The notes: generated by a model not told the origin, from the sequence alone. 64,000 nt of DNA from Gemmiger formicilis (GCF_024462815.1 NZ_JANGCG010000003.1:147201-211200); one strand, 5' to 3'. Numbered from the stretch's first letter, positions 1-9,711 are shown. A program made the numbers and translations.

Positions 1-975
1 GTCCATATGGGCTATCACTACCCCCGCAGCTACTCCACGGCTATCAAGTCGGCACACTATTTTGAACGTTTCTGTGAGGATTACGGCTTCTGCCTGCACA
101 CACAATTTGACCAGGTATATGCCACCAGTGCGCATTTTTCGTGGACGAACGCGGCCGAGTTCCGCCGCTTCTGCGCCGCCGCAGATATCCGCTGTGACGA
201 TGTGCCCCCGGAGCGCTATTTCAACCCCGGCCTGTGTGACGGCGCGTTCCTGACCACAGAGTACACCTACGATGCGCAGGTGCTCAAGCGCTGGTTTTTG
301 GAAAAGCTGGCGGCGCTGCCCAACGTAGAGATTCTCTACAGCCACAAGCCTGACCGCATCGAGAGGGCGGGCAGCGCGTGGCGGGTCACGGCGGGGGACA
401 CCACCGCCGAGGCACCCTATCTGCTGAACGCAACCTACGCGGGTGTCAACGATGTGCACGCTATGTTGGGGCTGCCGCCGTTCGGCATTAAGTACGAAAA
501 GTGCGAGATTATTTTGTGCACTGTGGACGAACGCCTGAAAAATATCGGCATCACCGTTATGGATGGCCCGTTCTTCAGCCTGATGCCCTTCGGCCAGACC
601 GGCCTGCACAGCCTGACCAGTGTGACCTTCACCCCGCATGAGACAAGCTATGACAGCGTGGCCACCTTCCCCTGTCAGGCCGAAAGCGGCGGCCGCTGCG
701 CCCCGGGCAGCCTGTACAACTGCAACGAGTGCCCGGCCAAGCCGGCCAGCGCGTGGCCCTATATGAGCCAGCTGGCGCGCAAATATTTAAAGGAAGAATA
801 CGGCTTTGCCTATCACAGCAGTCTTTTCAGCATGAAGCCGATTCTGAAGGCCAGCGAAATTGACGATTCGCGCCCGACCGTGGTGCGCGTGCTTTGCGAC
901 GAGCCGCGGCTGGTCAGCGTGCTCAGCGGCAAAATCAACACGGTATATGACTTGGACGAGGTGCTGGAAGTATGA
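1..975 (+). CDS. FAD-dependent oxidoreductase, 5' end outside window
   Basis: The reading frame is open from the first base, and the first Met (base 7) sits inside conserved-looking sequence, so this is the C-terminal part of a longer protein. The N-terminal GxGxxG nucleotide-binding motif must lie upstream. The general look (substrate-domain beta strands, a C-terminal 'SVLSGKINTVYDLDEV' tail) fits the DAO-type FAD oxidoreductases. An unusual feature is a cysteine group at residues 225, 233, 241 and 244 counted from base 1 (C-x7-C-x7-C-x2-C), which could bind a metal or be disulfide-bonded. It overlaps the next glycosyltransferase gene by 4 bases (ATGA), so the two are probably translationally coupled and act in one surface-glycan or lipid pathway. 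Substrate unknown. Confidence 0.7.
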   Translation, partial: VHMGYHYPRSYSTAIKSAHYFERFCEDYGFCLHTQFDQVYATSAHFSWTNAAEFRRFCAAADIRCDDVPPERYFNPGLCDGAFLTTEYTYDAQVLKRWFLEKLAALPNVEILYSHKPDRIERAGSAWRVTAGDTTAEAPYLLNATYAGVNDVHAMLGLPPFGIKYEKCEIILCTVDERLKNIGITVMDGPFFSLMPFGQTGLHSLTSVTFTPHETSYDSVATFPCQAESGGRCAPGSLYNCNECPAKPASAWPYMSQLARKYLKEEYGFAYHSSLFSMKPILKASEIDDSRPTVVRVLCDEPRLVSVLSGKINTVYDLDEVLEV

Positions 976-1883
976 ACACAAAAGAAAAAAACTTTGTCTC
1001 GGCCGTTGTCTATCTGCATAACGATGGTGCGCGTGCAGTAGAATTCTGCCGCGCCGCGGCGGCGGAGCTGGAAGCCCATTTCGCCCAGTATGAGCTGGTG
1101 GTTGTGGATGATGCCTGCACCGATGACACGGTCGCCCGCCTGCGCGAATGGGGCAGGGAGCAGGCTGCGCCGCTGACGATTCTGCATATGAGCATCTTCC
1201 ACGGTCTGGAGGACGCGATGAATGCGGGGCTGGATGCCGCCATCGGTGACTACGTCTACGAATTCGATTCCACCGAACTCTGCTATCCGGCTTCGCTGAT
1301 TTTTGAGGCGTACCGCACGGCGCTGACCGGCAACGATATCGTCTCGGTCTGTCCGCGCAGCGTGTGCGGCGGTAGCAAGCTGTTTTATAGCATCTTCAAC
1401 GCGCACTCCAACAGTGCCTATAAGCTGCGCACCGATGCATTCCGCCTTGTCACGCGGCGTGCCATCAACCGCGTCCATGCGTCCAGCGCGCATCTGCCCT
1501 ACCGCAAGGCAGCTTACGCGGCCAGTGGCCTGAAGATGGTGGATCTGGAATTTGACGGCCAGCTGACCGTCAAAAGCAGAGGGCGGTTCAACCTTGCGCT
1601 TGACAGCCTGACCCTGTACACCAACTTTGGCTTCAAGGCCAGCGTGACCATCACGCTGTGTATGCTGGCGCTGGCTCTGGCCGAGCTGCTCTACACCCTC
1701 ATCGTCTTTACCACCGGCCACCCGGTGGCGGGCTGGACCACCACGATGTTTGTCATTACCGTGGGCTTTGCCGGGCTGTTTGCGGTTTTGACCATCGTGA
1801 TCAAGTATCTGTCTCTGCTGTTGAATATGACCTTCCGGCAGCAGAAATATCTGGTGGAAAGCATTGAAAAGCTGCAGAAATAA
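972..1883 (+). CDS. Family 2 glycosyltransferase with two C-terminal membrane helices
   Basis: 303 residues. The N-terminal ~200 residues carry a GT-A fold: a nucleotide-sugar site with VVVDDACTDDT (about residues 36-46) and a later 'YEFDSTE' region where a DxD-type motif is expected. Two hydrophobic segments at about 220-245 and 255-280 anchor the C-terminus, the layout of polyprenyl-phosphate sugar transferases (DPM1/GtrB-like). Such enzymes charge a lipid carrier that GT-C enzymes then use; the large membrane protein that follows could be the acceptor enzyme. Start ATG overlaps the upstream stop. The canonical DxD is not obvious, so activity is inferred from the family. Confidence 0.75.
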   Translation: MNTKEKNFVSAVVYLHNDGARAVEFCRAAAAELEAHFAQYELVVVDDACTDDTVARLREWGREQAAPLTILHMSIFHGLEDAMNAGLDAAIGDYVYEFDSTELCYPASLIFEAYRTALTGNDIVSVCPRSVCGGSKLFYSIFNAHSNSAYKLRTDAFRLVTRRAINRVHASSAHLPYRKAAYAASGLKMVDLEFDGQLTVKSRGRFNLALDSLTLYTNFGFKASVTITLCMLALALAELLYTLIVFTTGHPVAGWTTTMFVITVGFAGLFAVLTIVIKYLSLLLNMTFRQQKYLVESIEKLQK

Positions 1884-1897
1884 CGAGGAATTTTACC

Positions 1898-3586
1898 ATG
1901 AAGCAATTTCGTCCGCGGCTGTCGCGCCGTATGTTCTGGGTGCTGTGTGCGCTGCTGGTCTGCCTGCGTCTGGCGCTGGCGGGCTTTCAGCAGGCATACA
2001 CCTGGGTGGGCGGTGCGCCGCTGGACGATGAGCTGATGTTCCGCGCCGCCAACAATATTTCAGCCGGGCAGTGGCTGGGCGCATATGACTATCTGACGCT
2101 GTCCAAGGCTATGTTTTTTCCGGTCTGGCTGGCGCTGCTCCATGCGCTGCATCTGCCGTATCTCGTCAGCGGCGCGGCGCTGTGGTGCGGGGCAAGCCTG
2201 CTGACGGCGTTTGCGTTTTCGCCGCTGTGGCGCAAAAAAGAGCTGGGTGTTGGCCGCGTGCTGACGCTGGCACTCTTTGCGGCGCTGGCCTTTCTGCCGT
2301 CAAGCTGGGCGGCTTACACGCTGCGCGTCTACCGGGACAATATCTTCCCGGCGCTCTGCCTGTACTTCTTTGCGGGTATGGCGGGCATGGCGCTGCGGGC
2401 GGTGCTGGAAACCGATAAGCCCCTCTGGCCGTGGCTGGCTGCGGCGGGGGCGGGCCTTGCCTGCGGGTATCTGGACCGCGAGGACGCCGGGCTGTTCCTG
2501 CTGCCCTTTGCCGCGGTGGCAACGGTCATCGTGGCCGTAGTGCTGGCGGGGACGCGCCGCTGGAAGGCGCTGGCCGCGCAGCTGATTCCGTATGTGATGC
2601 TCGGCGTGGGCGTGCTGACCTTCTGCACCCTCAACTACACCCACTACGGCGTGTTTGCGCTGTCGGATTTCTCCGCGGGCTCCTTCTCGGCCGCGATGGG
2701 CGCCATGATGCGGGTGGACACCGACAGCGATGCACCGTACCTCTCTGTGCCCGCCGATGCACGCGAAAAAATCTACGATGCTGTGCCGGAGCTGGAACCG
2801 CTGGCCTACTGGCTGGAGGAGGACGCCCAGCTGCAGAATGACTTCCGCGACCCCCGTCTGAACGACTACCGCGCGGGCAGCTTCTATTGGGCCATCCGCC
2901 GCGCCGCCCAGTTTGAGGGCGTCTACGCCGATGCCAAAACGGCAGACGCCTACTGGCAGACGGTGGCCGACAAAATAAACGCTGCCTGTGACGCGGGTAC
3001 GCTGCCCAGCCGCACCGGAAAGCGCGCCGCAACCAGCCAGCCAATCAAGGCCGCGTACGTTCCGGCAACGCTGGCCGAAACGTGGAAAGGCTTCTGGCAC
3101 GTTCTGCGGCTCCGCGATTGTGCGCCCTATGAGGCGCTGCGCTCCATCGGCACCGAGGAGGACATTGCGCAGTGGTCGGCCTATCTGCACTGCGGCTTCA
3201 ACAGCGCCGCCAATGTGGGGGAGGACACGCCCTACTACAGCCCCTACCAGAAGGCCGCTTTTGCCGTGATGCAGGGCTGGGCGTGGGCGTACAGTGTCCT
3301 GCTGATTCTGGGCGTGCTGGGCGCACTGTTCTTCCATCTGACAGAGCTTTTGCCGCAGATACGCAAAAAATGCACGGCAGAAACCATTGTGCCGTGGCTT
3401 TTGCTGTTCGGCATTTTCGGTATGGCGCTGCTGCGCTGTGCCATGATTGCCTTTGTCGAGGTGTCCAGCTTCGGCATCGGCACCAGCACAATGTACCTGT
3501 CCACGGTGCATCCGCTGCTGGTTGTTTACGCATTTGTCGGGCTGCTTTTGTACGGCAGACCGCTGAAAAGAAAGGATACCCCATGA
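1898..3586 (+). CDS. Polytopic membrane protein, probable GT-C-like glycosyltransferase
   Basis: 562 residues with about ten hydrophobic segments: one at the N-terminus (residues 11-30), a run between 70 and 260, and a C-terminal group from about 455 to 560. A long hydrophilic loop (about 270-450) separates them. A short acidic motif just after the first helix (GGAPLDDELM, residues 38-47) resembles the Asp-containing first external loop of lipid-linked-sugar GT-C enzymes. It lies 14 bases after the GT2 gene and overlaps the next gene by ATGA, so it belongs to the same operon. Assignment as a GT-C enzyme is inference; a plain membrane protein of unknown role is the alternative. Confidence 0.55.
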   Translation: MKQFRPRLSRRMFWVLCALLVCLRLALAGFQQAYTWVGGAPLDDELMFRAANNISAGQWLGAYDYLTLSKAMFFPVWLALLHALHLPYLVSGAALWCGASLLTAFAFSPLWRKKELGVGRVLTLALFAALAFLPSSWAAYTLRVYRDNIFPALCLYFFAGMAGMALRAVLETDKPLWPWLAAAGAGLACGYLDREDAGLFLLPFAAVATVIVAVVLAGTRRWKALAAQLIPYVMLGVGVLTFCTLNYTHYGVFALSDFSAGSFSAAMGAMMRVDTDSDAPYLSVPADAREKIYDAVPELEPLAYWLEEDAQLQNDFRDPRLNDYRAGSFYWAIRRAAQFEGVYADAKTADAYWQTVADKINAACDAGTLPSRTGKRAATSQPIKAAYVPATLAETWKGFWHVLRLRDCAPYEALRSIGTEEDIAQWSAYLHCGFNSAANVGEDTPYYSPYQKAAFAVMQGWAWAYSVLLILGVLGALFFHLTELLPQIRKKCTAETIVPWLLLFGIFGMALLRCAMIAFVEVSSFGIGTSTMYLSTVHPLLVVYAFVGLLLYGRPLKRKDTP

Positions 3587-4812
3587 CGGATTTACTGGTC
3601 ATCGGCGGCGGTGCAGCCGGGCTGATGGCGGCTGGTGCAGCCTGCGCCCGCGGGCTGACCGTGACGGTGCTGGAGCACAACCCCAAGGGCCCCGGTCAGA
3701 AGCTGCTTATCACAGGAAAAGGACGTTGCAACGTCACAAGCGACAGCGATGTGCGGGAATTTCTGCCCTATGTGCGGCACAATGGACGTTTTTTGTATTC
3801 CAGCCTGTATGCCTTTCCGCCGGCGGCGGCCATGGAGCTGTTTGAATCGCTCGGTGTGCCGCTGAAAACCGAGCGCGGGCGGCGGGTGTTCCCCCAGAGC
3901 GACCGCGCCGCGGATGTGCTGGCGGCGCTGCGGGACTACGCCCATGATGCAGAATTTGTGCGCGGCAGTGCGAAAAAACTCATTATAGAGGATGGCGTCT
4001 GCAAGGGGGCCGTCACCGACCGGGGCGAGACGCTGCGGGCTAACAGCACCCTGCTTGCCACCGGTGGCATCAGCTACCCGGCCACCGGCAGTGACGGCAG
4101 CGGCTACAAGCTGGCGCGGCAGGCGGGGCACACCATCGTAACGCCCCAGCCCAGCCTGTGCAGTCTGGTAAGCCCAGACCCGGCGTGCTGCAGGATGATG
4201 GGGCTCTCGCTGCGCAATGTGCGGCTGACGCTGCTCTGTGACGGCAAGCCGCTGTTCAGTGAGCAGGGCGAGGCGCTGTTTACCCATTTCGGGCTGTCCG
4301 GGCCGCTGGTGCTGTCCGCCAGTACCTACATTGAGGACATTGCCAAGCATGAGTATGTCTGTGAGTTTGACCTAAAGCCGTCTCTTGATGAAAAGACGCT
4401 CTACGACCGCCTGACCCGGGATTTTGCCGCGCTGGGCAGCCACAGCGCGCAGGGGGCGCTGGCCAAGCTGCTGCCCAATTCCATGCGGCCGGTGGCTGTG
4501 GAAAAATGGGGCGTGGACCCCGCCGCGAAGGCTGCACAAATTACCCGCGAGCAGAAGCAGGCACTGGTGAACCTGTGCAAGCACTGGTCTGTGCGGGTGA
4601 CGGCGCTGGGCGACAAGGAGCACGCGGTTATCACAGCGGGCGGCGTTGACGTGCGCGAGGTTGACCCCAAGACAATGGCCAGCAAGCGCTGCGAGGGCCT
4701 GTATTTTGCCGGTGAGATCCTGGACGTGGACGCCCGGACCGGCGGGTACAATCTGCAGATTGCCTGGGCCACGGCGCAGGCCGCAGCAAAGGCAGCCGCG
4801 GGCTGCAAATAA
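3583..4812 (+). CDS. HI0933/YhiN-family flavoprotein
   Basis: 409 residues from ATG 3583; a longer reading frame starts upstream but its extra N-terminus lies within the previous gene. The N-terminus is a textbook FAD Rossmann motif (VIGGGAAGLMAAG, residues 6-18). It is followed by 'GQKLLITGKGRCNVTS', the diagnostic signature of the HI0933 family, and a C-terminal 'GEILDVDARTGGYNLQ' flavin-contacting segment. Members are predicted NAD(P)/FAD oxidoreductases related to the BaiN/YhiN group, with poorly known substrates. It overlaps the membrane-protein gene by ATGA, and is followed by an AT-rich inverted repeat. Confidence 0.9.
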   Translation: MTDLLVIGGGAAGLMAAGAACARGLTVTVLEHNPKGPGQKLLITGKGRCNVTSDSDVREFLPYVRHNGRFLYSSLYAFPPAAAMELFESLGVPLKTERGRRVFPQSDRAADVLAALRDYAHDAEFVRGSAKKLIIEDGVCKGAVTDRGETLRANSTLLATGGISYPATGSDGSGYKLARQAGHTIVTPQPSLCSLVSPDPACCRMMGLSLRNVRLTLLCDGKPLFSEQGEALFTHFGLSGPLVLSASTYIEDIAKHEYVCEFDLKPSLDEKTLYDRLTRDFAALGSHSAQGALAKLLPNSMRPVAVEKWGVDPAAKAAQITREQKQALVNLCKHWSVRVTALGDKEHAVITAGGVDVREVDPKTMASKRCEGLYFAGEILDVDARTGGYNLQIAWATAQAAAKAAAGCK

Positions 4813-4912
4813 AAATAATAAAGAATAAATAATAAATATGTTGTTCCCGCCATCGGGCGGGAACAACACCGCATTTATTATTTCTTATTTTTTATTTATT
4901 ATTTATAAAAAG
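4810..4912. repeat. AT-rich inverted repeat with GC-rich central hairpin (family copy 1)
   Basis: Two arms made of TAA/TTA triplet-like repeats (4810-4837 and 4873-4910) flank a perfect hairpin whose arms TGTTGTTCCCGCC/GGCGGGAACAACA span 4839-4868. A second element of the same design lies at 40074-40215. The hairpin may also terminate the upstream operon, though no T-run follows directly. The copy sits just before the cmk ribosome-binding site. Confidence 0.7.
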
Positions 4913-4922
4913 GGTGATATAT

Positions 4923-5585
4923 ATGGTTTCCATCGCAATCGACGGGCCCTCCGGGGCCGGTAAATCCAGTCTGGCCAAGGCGCTGGCCAAGGATATGGGC
5001 TATGTCTATGTTGACACCGGCGCTATGTACCGTTCCATCGGCCTGTACGCCGTGCGTGCGGGCGTGGACCCCCATGATGCCGCTGCCGTGACTGCGCTGC
5101 TGCCGGAGATTCAGCTGGACATCCGTCTGGAGGACGGCACGCAGCACATCTACTTGAACGGCGAGGACGTCAGCACGGCCATCCGCGCCGAGAACATCGG
5201 CATGGCGGCCTCCGCGGTGGCGGCCCATCCGGCTGTGCGCAGTTTCCTGCTGGACACCCAGCGCGGACTGGCCGAAAGCCAGAACATCCTGATGGATGGC
5301 CGCGACATCGGCACTGTGGTGCTGCCCAATGCCACTGTCAAGATTTTCCTGACGGCGAGCGCTGAGGCCCGCGCTGAGCGCCGCGCCAAGGAGCTGGCTG
5401 AAAAGGGCCAGCCTGCGGATTTCGCCACCGTGCTGGCGGACATCCAGCAGCGCGACTATCAGGACAGCCACCGCGCTGTGGCCCCGCTGAAGCAGGCCGA
5501 GGATGCCATTCTGGTGGACACCAGCAGCATCGGCCTGCAGGAGAGCTTTGACCTACTGAAACGCACGATTCTTGCGCATATCTGA
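4923..5585 (+). CDS. cmk: Cytidylate kinase
   Basis: Phosphorylates CMP/dCMP to the diphosphate with ATP in the cytoplasm. 220 residues, the usual size. The P-loop GPSGAGKSS is at residues 8-16, and 'DTGAMYR' and 'DGRDIGTVVLP' are the conserved CMP-binding segments of the family. ATG 4923 is preferred over an in-frame GTG at 4914 because the AGGG at 4911-4914 is correctly spaced as a Shine-Dalgarno. The order cmk-plsC-ispH/S1 is a common clostridial operon and the genes here are 2-12 bases apart. Confidence 0.96.
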   Translation: MVSIAIDGPSGAGKSSLAKALAKDMGYVYVDTGAMYRSIGLYAVRAGVDPHDAAAVTALLPEIQLDIRLEDGTQHIYLNGEDVSTAIRAENIGMAASAVAAHPAVRSFLLDTQRGLAESQNILMDGRDIGTVVLPNATVKIFLTASAEARAERRAKELAEKGQPADFATVLADIQQRDYQDSHRAVAPLKQAEDAILVDTSSIGLQESFDLLKRTILAHI

Positions 5586-5597
5586 GGGGGGCTGCTT

Positions 5598-6284
5598 ATG
5601 CTTTTGTATTGGATTTTGCTGCCCATCATCTGGGTGCTGGCACATATTCTCTGGCGGTTTGAGGTCATCGGCCGCGAGAATCTGAAGACCGTCCGCGATG
5701 GACGCGCCTATGTCATCGCACCCAACCACATCGCCAATCTGGACCCTGTTTTTATCGCTATTACGGTGTTTGACTGGAAACGCCTGCGTATTCTGGCCAA
5801 GGAGGAGCTGTTTAAAAATCCGTTGGCAGGCTGGTTCCTGCGCTGTATGGGCGCGGTTGCCATCGAGCGCGGCCGCGGTGACACCACCACGGTGGAGCAG
5901 CTGACCAACGAGTGCAAGAACGGTACGGGCATCATGATCTTCCCCGAGGGCACCCGCACCAAAACCGGCAAGCTGGGCATGATTAAAAGCGGTGCCTTCG
6001 TCATTGCCGCCGCCGCGGGCGCGGATATGCTGCCGGTGCGCATCATCTACGGCAGCAAGGATGGCCGGATGCACCTGTTCTGCAAAATCCGCATTGTGTT
6101 CGGCACGCCCATCCCCGCCGCTGAATTGCAGATTCAGGACCAGAGCCACAAGATGGCCGAGCTGCGCCGCATGAAGAACCGCCTGCGGGACGAGCTGGAG
6201 CAGCTGTTGGCCGACAACGCCTTTGCGGCCCCCGCCGTGGAGGCCGCCCCGGAGCAGCCGCAGCTGCCGGAAGGAGACCAATAA
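5598..6284 (+). CDS. plsC: 1-acyl-sn-glycerol-3-phosphate acyltransferase
   Basis: Makes phosphatidic acid by acylating lysophosphatidate at the membrane. 228 residues with an N-terminal hydrophobic helix (about 2-20). The catalytic HxxxxD motif is NHIANLD (H44, D49), and the acyl-glycerol-phosphate-binding 'FPEGTRTK' motif is at about 115-122. The C-terminal ~25 residues are a Pro/Glu/Ala-rich tail without obvious function. GGAGG-like ribosome-binding sequence GAGGGGGC precedes the ATG. Lies between cmk and ispH/S1. Confidence 0.94.
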   Translation: MLLYWILLPIIWVLAHILWRFEVIGRENLKTVRDGRAYVIAPNHIANLDPVFIAITVFDWKRLRILAKEELFKNPLAGWFLRCMGAVAIERGRGDTTTVEQLTNECKNGTGIMIFPEGTRTKTGKLGMIKSGAFVIAAAAGADMLPVRIIYGSKDGRMHLFCKIRIVFGTPIPAAELQIQDQSHKMAELRRMKNRLRDELEQLLADNAFAAPAVEAAPEQPQLPEGDQ

Positions 6285-6286
6285 AT

Positions 6287-8209
6287 ATGGAAATCATTCG
6301 TGCCAAAACAGCGGGCTTCTGCTTCGGTGTGGACCGTGCGGTCAAGCTGACCTACGATTTATTGGCGCAGGGACGCAAAGTTGCCGCCCTCGGCCCGCTG
6401 ATTCACAACGCACAGGTGGTGGCGGATCTCGAGGCCAAGGGCGCAGTGACCTGCCCGGACATTGACGCCGTGCCCGATGGGTACGAGGTCATCATCCGCA
6501 GTCACGGCGTGCCCAGAGCTGTCTATGACAAAATAAGCACACGCCGCCTGGAGTATCACGATGCTACCTGCCCGTTTGTTGCAAAAATCCATAAAATTGC
6601 AATGGAAGCGGACAAAATCGGTGCGCTTTTGCTGGTTGCAGGTGATGCAGACCACCCCGAGGTACAGGGAATTGTAGGCCATACAACAGGCCCTGTGAAG
6701 GTTTTTGCCAATTTGGAGGAGCTGCAAAATTTGCTCCCTGCACTTTTGCAACAAGAATCCATCTACGTGGTCGCGCAAACAACTTTTCGGGTGGAAAGCT
6801 GGGAAAATTGCAAAGTTTTCTTAAAAAAAGAGTGTACAAAAGCCAAAATTTTTGATACAATATGTAATGCAACGTGGGCGAGGCAACAGGAAGCGGAAGA
6901 CCTCAGCCAGAAATGCGACCGCATGGTCGTCATTGGTGGTCATCATTCTTCCAATACCCAAAAGCTGTTACAGGTCGCCGCGCGGCATACCAAGGCCATC
7001 AACGTCGAGACTGCTGATGAACTCGACCCCGCATGGCTTGCTGGTGCGGCGCGGGTGGGCGTGACAGCCGGGGCTTCAACGCCTTCGTCTATAATTGAGG
7101 AGGTACTTAACAGTATGAGCGAAGAAATCCGTGACGACATGAGCTTTGAGGAGATGCTGAATGCATCCGAGGCAAAGCCCCTGTACGCAGGCAAGATTGT
7201 AAAAGCCAAGGTCATCAGCGTTTCCCCGACGGAGTGCACCGTCGGTATCGATGGTTCCAAGCACACCGGCATTGTGCCCCTGCGCGAGATGAGCCATGAT
7301 CCCAACGCCAAGATGGAAGACCTTGTTAAAGAGGGCGACGATCTGGATCTGGTGGTTGTCAAGACCAACGATCAGGAGGGTGTTGACACCCTGTCCCGCG
7401 TCCGTTTTGAGGCCCAGAAGGGCATGAAGGACGTCTCCGAGGCTGCCGAGAACGGCACCGTCATGGAAGGCGACGTCATGGAAGCCAACAAGGGCGGCGT
7501 TGTTGTCAATGTCAAGGGCGTCCGCGTCTTTGTTCCCCGTTCTCAGGCCACCATGCGCCGTGATGAGGACTACACCAAGCTGGTTGGCCAGCACGTGCAG
7601 CTGGTCATCACCGAGTGCGCCGGCCGCAAGATTGTCGGCTCCATCAACAAGGTCACCGCTGAGGCCAACAAGGCCAAGCGTGAGGAGTTCTGGGCCAATG
7701 TTGAGGTTGGCAAGCAGTACAAGGGCGTTGTCAAGAGCCTGACCTCCTACGGCGCCTTCGTTGACGTGGGCGGCGTTGATGGCCTGTGCCACATCAGCGA
7801 GCTGAGCTGGAACAACATCAAGCATCCTTCCGAGGTCGTGAAGGTTGGCGACGAGATCGAGGTCTACGTCAAGAGCTACGATCCCGAGAACCAGAAGGTT
7901 TCTCTGGGCTACAAGAAGGAAGAGGACAACCCCTGGGTCAAGCTGGAGAATGAGGTTCCCGTTGGCACCGAATTCACTGCTCCTGTTGTCTCCATCACCA
8001 AGTTCGGCGCTTTCGTCCGCATTATGCCGGGCATTGACGGTCTCGTTCACATCAGCGAGATCAGCAACGAGCGCGTGAACAAGGTTTCTGACGTGCTGAA
8101 GGTTGGCGATGAGGTCCGCGTTAAGCTGACCGCTGTCGACTTCGACCGCAAGCGCATCAGCCTGTCCATGAAGGCCTGCCTCGATGAGAACGGCGAGGAC
8201 GCTGAATAA
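6287..8209 (+). CDS. ispH: HMBPP reductase (IspH) fused to ribosomal protein S1 domains
   Basis: 640 residues. Residues 1 to about 283 are IspH, the [4Fe-4S] enzyme that makes IPP/DMAPP in the last step of the MEP pathway; the three cluster cysteines are C12, C95 and C193. From about residue 300 four S1 RNA-binding repeats follow (about 303-375, 388-455, 473-543, 558-628), the last two the best conserved ('[16 protein letters not shown]', '[12 protein letters not shown]'). This fusion is known in many Clostridia and here joins isoprenoid synthesis to translation or RNA binding. The IspH part is richer in A/T than the S1 part. A strong terminator follows. Confidence 0.96.
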   Translation: MEIIRAKTAGFCFGVDRAVKLTYDLLAQGRKVAALGPLIHNAQVVADLEAKGAVTCPDIDAVPDGYEVIIRSHGVPRAVYDKISTRRLEYHDATCPFVAKIHKIAMEADKIGALLLVAGDADHPEVQGIVGHTTGPVKVFANLEELQNLLPALLQQESIYVVAQTTFRVESWENCKVFLKKECTKAKIFDTICNATWARQQEAEDLSQKCDRMVVIGGHHSSNTQKLLQVAARHTKAINVETADELDPAWLAGAARVGVTAGASTPSSIIEEVLNSMSEEIRDDMSFEEMLNASEAKPLYAGKIVKAKVISVSPTECTVGIDGSKHTGIVPLREMSHDPNAKMEDLVKEGDDLDLVVVKTNDQEGVDTLSRVRFEAQKGMKDVSEAAENGTVMEGDVMEANKGGVVVNVKGVRVFVPRSQATMRRDEDYTKLVGQHVQLVITECAGRKIVGSINKVTAEANKAKREEFWANVEVGKQYKGVVKSLTSYGAFVDVGGVDGLCHISELSWNNIKHPSEVVKVGDEIEVYVKSYDPENQKVSLGYKKEEDNPWVKLENEVPVGTEFTAPVVSITKFGAFVRIMPGIDGLVHISEISNERVNKVSDVLKVGDEVRVKLTAVDFDRKRISLSMKACLDENGEDAE

Positions 8210-8227
8210 TTTAGCTTGAGCAACCGT

Positions 8228-8267
8228 AAGGGGCCTGCCTGTTGTAACAGGCAGGCCCCTTTTTTCA
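8228..8267 (+). terminator. Intrinsic terminator after ispH/S1
   Basis: Perfect GC-rich hairpin (arms AAGGGGCCTGCCTGTT / AACAGGCAGGCCCCTT) followed by a run of six T. It ends the cmk-plsC-ispH transcript. Confidence 0.95.
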
Positions 8268-8286
8268 TAATCGCAAGCGGTACATC

Positions 8287-8736
8287 ATGCAAAAACTTAA
8301 AGACTTTATCAAAAAATATTATGAGGGGCTGGCCTACCTGTTCTTCGGCGGGCTAGCCACGCTGCTGAACCTTGTTGTCTTTGCGGCGTTTCAGGCGGCG
8401 TTTGGCACGGCGTTTGCGGCGGGCATCGGCAACGTTCTGGACAACATCATCTGCATCCTGTTCGCCTACTGGACAAACCGCACGTTCGTGTTCAAAAGCA
8501 CCAACACCGGCAAGGCAATACTGGCAGAGTTCGGCCAGTTCGTCTCCTGCCGCATCGCCACAATGGTCATGGATCAGGTCATCATCTGGCTGGGCATCAG
8601 CGTGCTGGGACCGGTGGTCAGCTTCTCTTCGGCCAACCCGCAGCTATGGGCCATGGGCGTCAAGCTGTTCAGCCAGGTTATCGTCATTGTGTCCAACTAT
8701 GTGTTCAGCAAATTGTTGATCTTTAAAAAGAAGTGA
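8287..8736 (+). CDS. GtrA-family membrane protein
   Basis: 149 residues with four hydrophobic segments (about 15-35, 40-60, 80-105, 115-140) and the family hallmark 'YLFFGGLATLLNL' near the N-terminus and 'NYVFSKLLIFKKK' at the end. GtrA-like proteins are thought to help flip polyprenyl-phosphate-linked sugars for surface glycosylation, which would fit the GT2 and GT-C proteins elsewhere in the window. First gene after a terminator; the following small gene starts 26 bases downstream. Confidence 0.9.
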   Translation: MQKLKDFIKKYYEGLAYLFFGGLATLLNLVVFAAFQAAFGTAFAAGIGNVLDNIICILFAYWTNRTFVFKSTNTGKAILAEFGQFVSCRIATMVMDQVIIWLGISVLGPVVSFSSANPQLWAMGVKLFSQVIVIVSNYVFSKLLIFKKK

Positions 8737-8762
8737 GCGCATATCCCGGAAAGGAGCCGACC

Positions 8763-9029
8763 ATGCTTGTTTTTAAAGTGGCAAAATTCGCACTCCGGCA
8801 TCCGCTGCTGACCCATGGGGCCAAACAGCTGGTGCACAAAAAATTACGTCCCAAAAAGGAGGCATCCCCTATGAAACAGAAAGTTCGCGGACACGCATTC
8901 CGTCTGGTGGGGCTGATTCTGGGCATCATCGGTGCCACGGTCAGCATCACCTCCATCGTTTTTGCGGCACTGGGCCTGCATCAGGCACGCCTGTGCAAGC
9001 ATTGTGAGAAAGGGGAAAATTTCCGATGA
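8763..9029 (+). CDS. Small single-span membrane protein, unknown function
   Basis: 88 residues from ATG 8763, preceded by AAAGGAG. A second in-frame ATG at 8871 has an even better ribosome site (AAAAAGGAGG) and would give a 52-residue protein, so two forms may be made. The shorter form keeps the only hydrophobic helix (LVGLILGIIGATVSITSIVF), flanked by a basic N-side and a 'CKHCEKG' C-terminus with a CxxC pair. I recognise no family. It overlaps the start of deoC by 4 bases. Confidence 0.65.
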   Translation: MLVFKVAKFALRHPLLTHGAKQLVHKKLRPKKEASPMKQKVRGHAFRLVGLILGIIGATVSITSIVFAALGLHQARLCKHCEKGENFR

Positions 9030-9700
9030 AATACACAAAGGAAGAAATGCTGAGCAAGGTTGACCATACCCTGCTCAAGCCGGAGGCCACCTGGCCCCAG
9101 ATTCAGACCCTGTGCGATGAGGCCATCGCCAACCATTGCGCCTCTGTCTGCATCAACACCTGCTATGTCAAGCAGGCGGCGCAGTATATGGCGGGCCGCG
9201 TGCCGGTCTGCTGCGTGGTCGGCTTCCCCCTCGGCGCTATGGACACCGCCAGCAAGGCTTTTGAGGCCAAGACCGCGGTGGAAAACGGCGCGTCCGAGGT
9301 CGATATGGTCATCAACATTGGCTGGCTGAAGAACAAGCAGTATGACGATGTGCGCAATGACATTGCCGCCGTCAAGGCTGCCGTGGGCGACAAGGTACTG
9401 AAGGTTATCATCGAGACCTGCCTGCTGACCGAGGAGGAGAAAATCAAGATGTGCGACATCGTGCCCGAGGCCGGTGCCGATTTCATCAAGACCTCCACCG
9501 GTTTCTCCACCGGCGGCGCCACCTTCCATGACATTGAGCTGTTTGCCCAGCACGTCAGGGGCCGCTGCAAGATTAAGGCTGCGGGCGGTATCTCCACCGT
9601 GGAGGACATCGAGAAGTTCCTCGATTTGGGCGCAGACCGTCTGGGAACCTCCCGCGCTGTCAAGCTGCTCACCTCCGGCGAGGCGGGAAGCGGGTACTAA
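9026..9700 (+). CDS. deoC: Deoxyribose-phosphate aldolase
   Basis: Splits 2-deoxyribose-5-phosphate into glyceraldehyde-3-phosphate and acetaldehyde in deoxynucleoside catabolism. 224 residues, normal size. Key segments are 'VDHTLLKPEA' at the N-terminus, 'KVIIETCLL', and the Schiff-base lysine segment 'FIKTSTGF'; the second active-site lysine lies in 'KIKAAGGI'. Overlaps the preceding small gene (ATGA). Its 3' end carries a hairpin repeat also found after the phosphofructokinase gene. The nucleoside-type ABC transporter of this window is far away and not in the same operon. Confidence 0.96.
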   Translation: MKYTKEEMLSKVDHTLLKPEATWPQIQTLCDEAIANHCASVCINTCYVKQAAQYMAGRVPVCCVVGFPLGAMDTASKAFEAKTAVENGASEVDMVINIGWLKNKQYDDVRNDIAAVKAAVGDKVLKVIIETCLLTEEEKIKMCDIVPEAGADFIKTSTGFSTGGATFHDIELFAQHVRGRCKIKAAGGISTVEDIEKFLDLGADRLGTSRAVKLLTSGEAGSGY

Positions 9701-9711
9701 AAAGTACAGGA

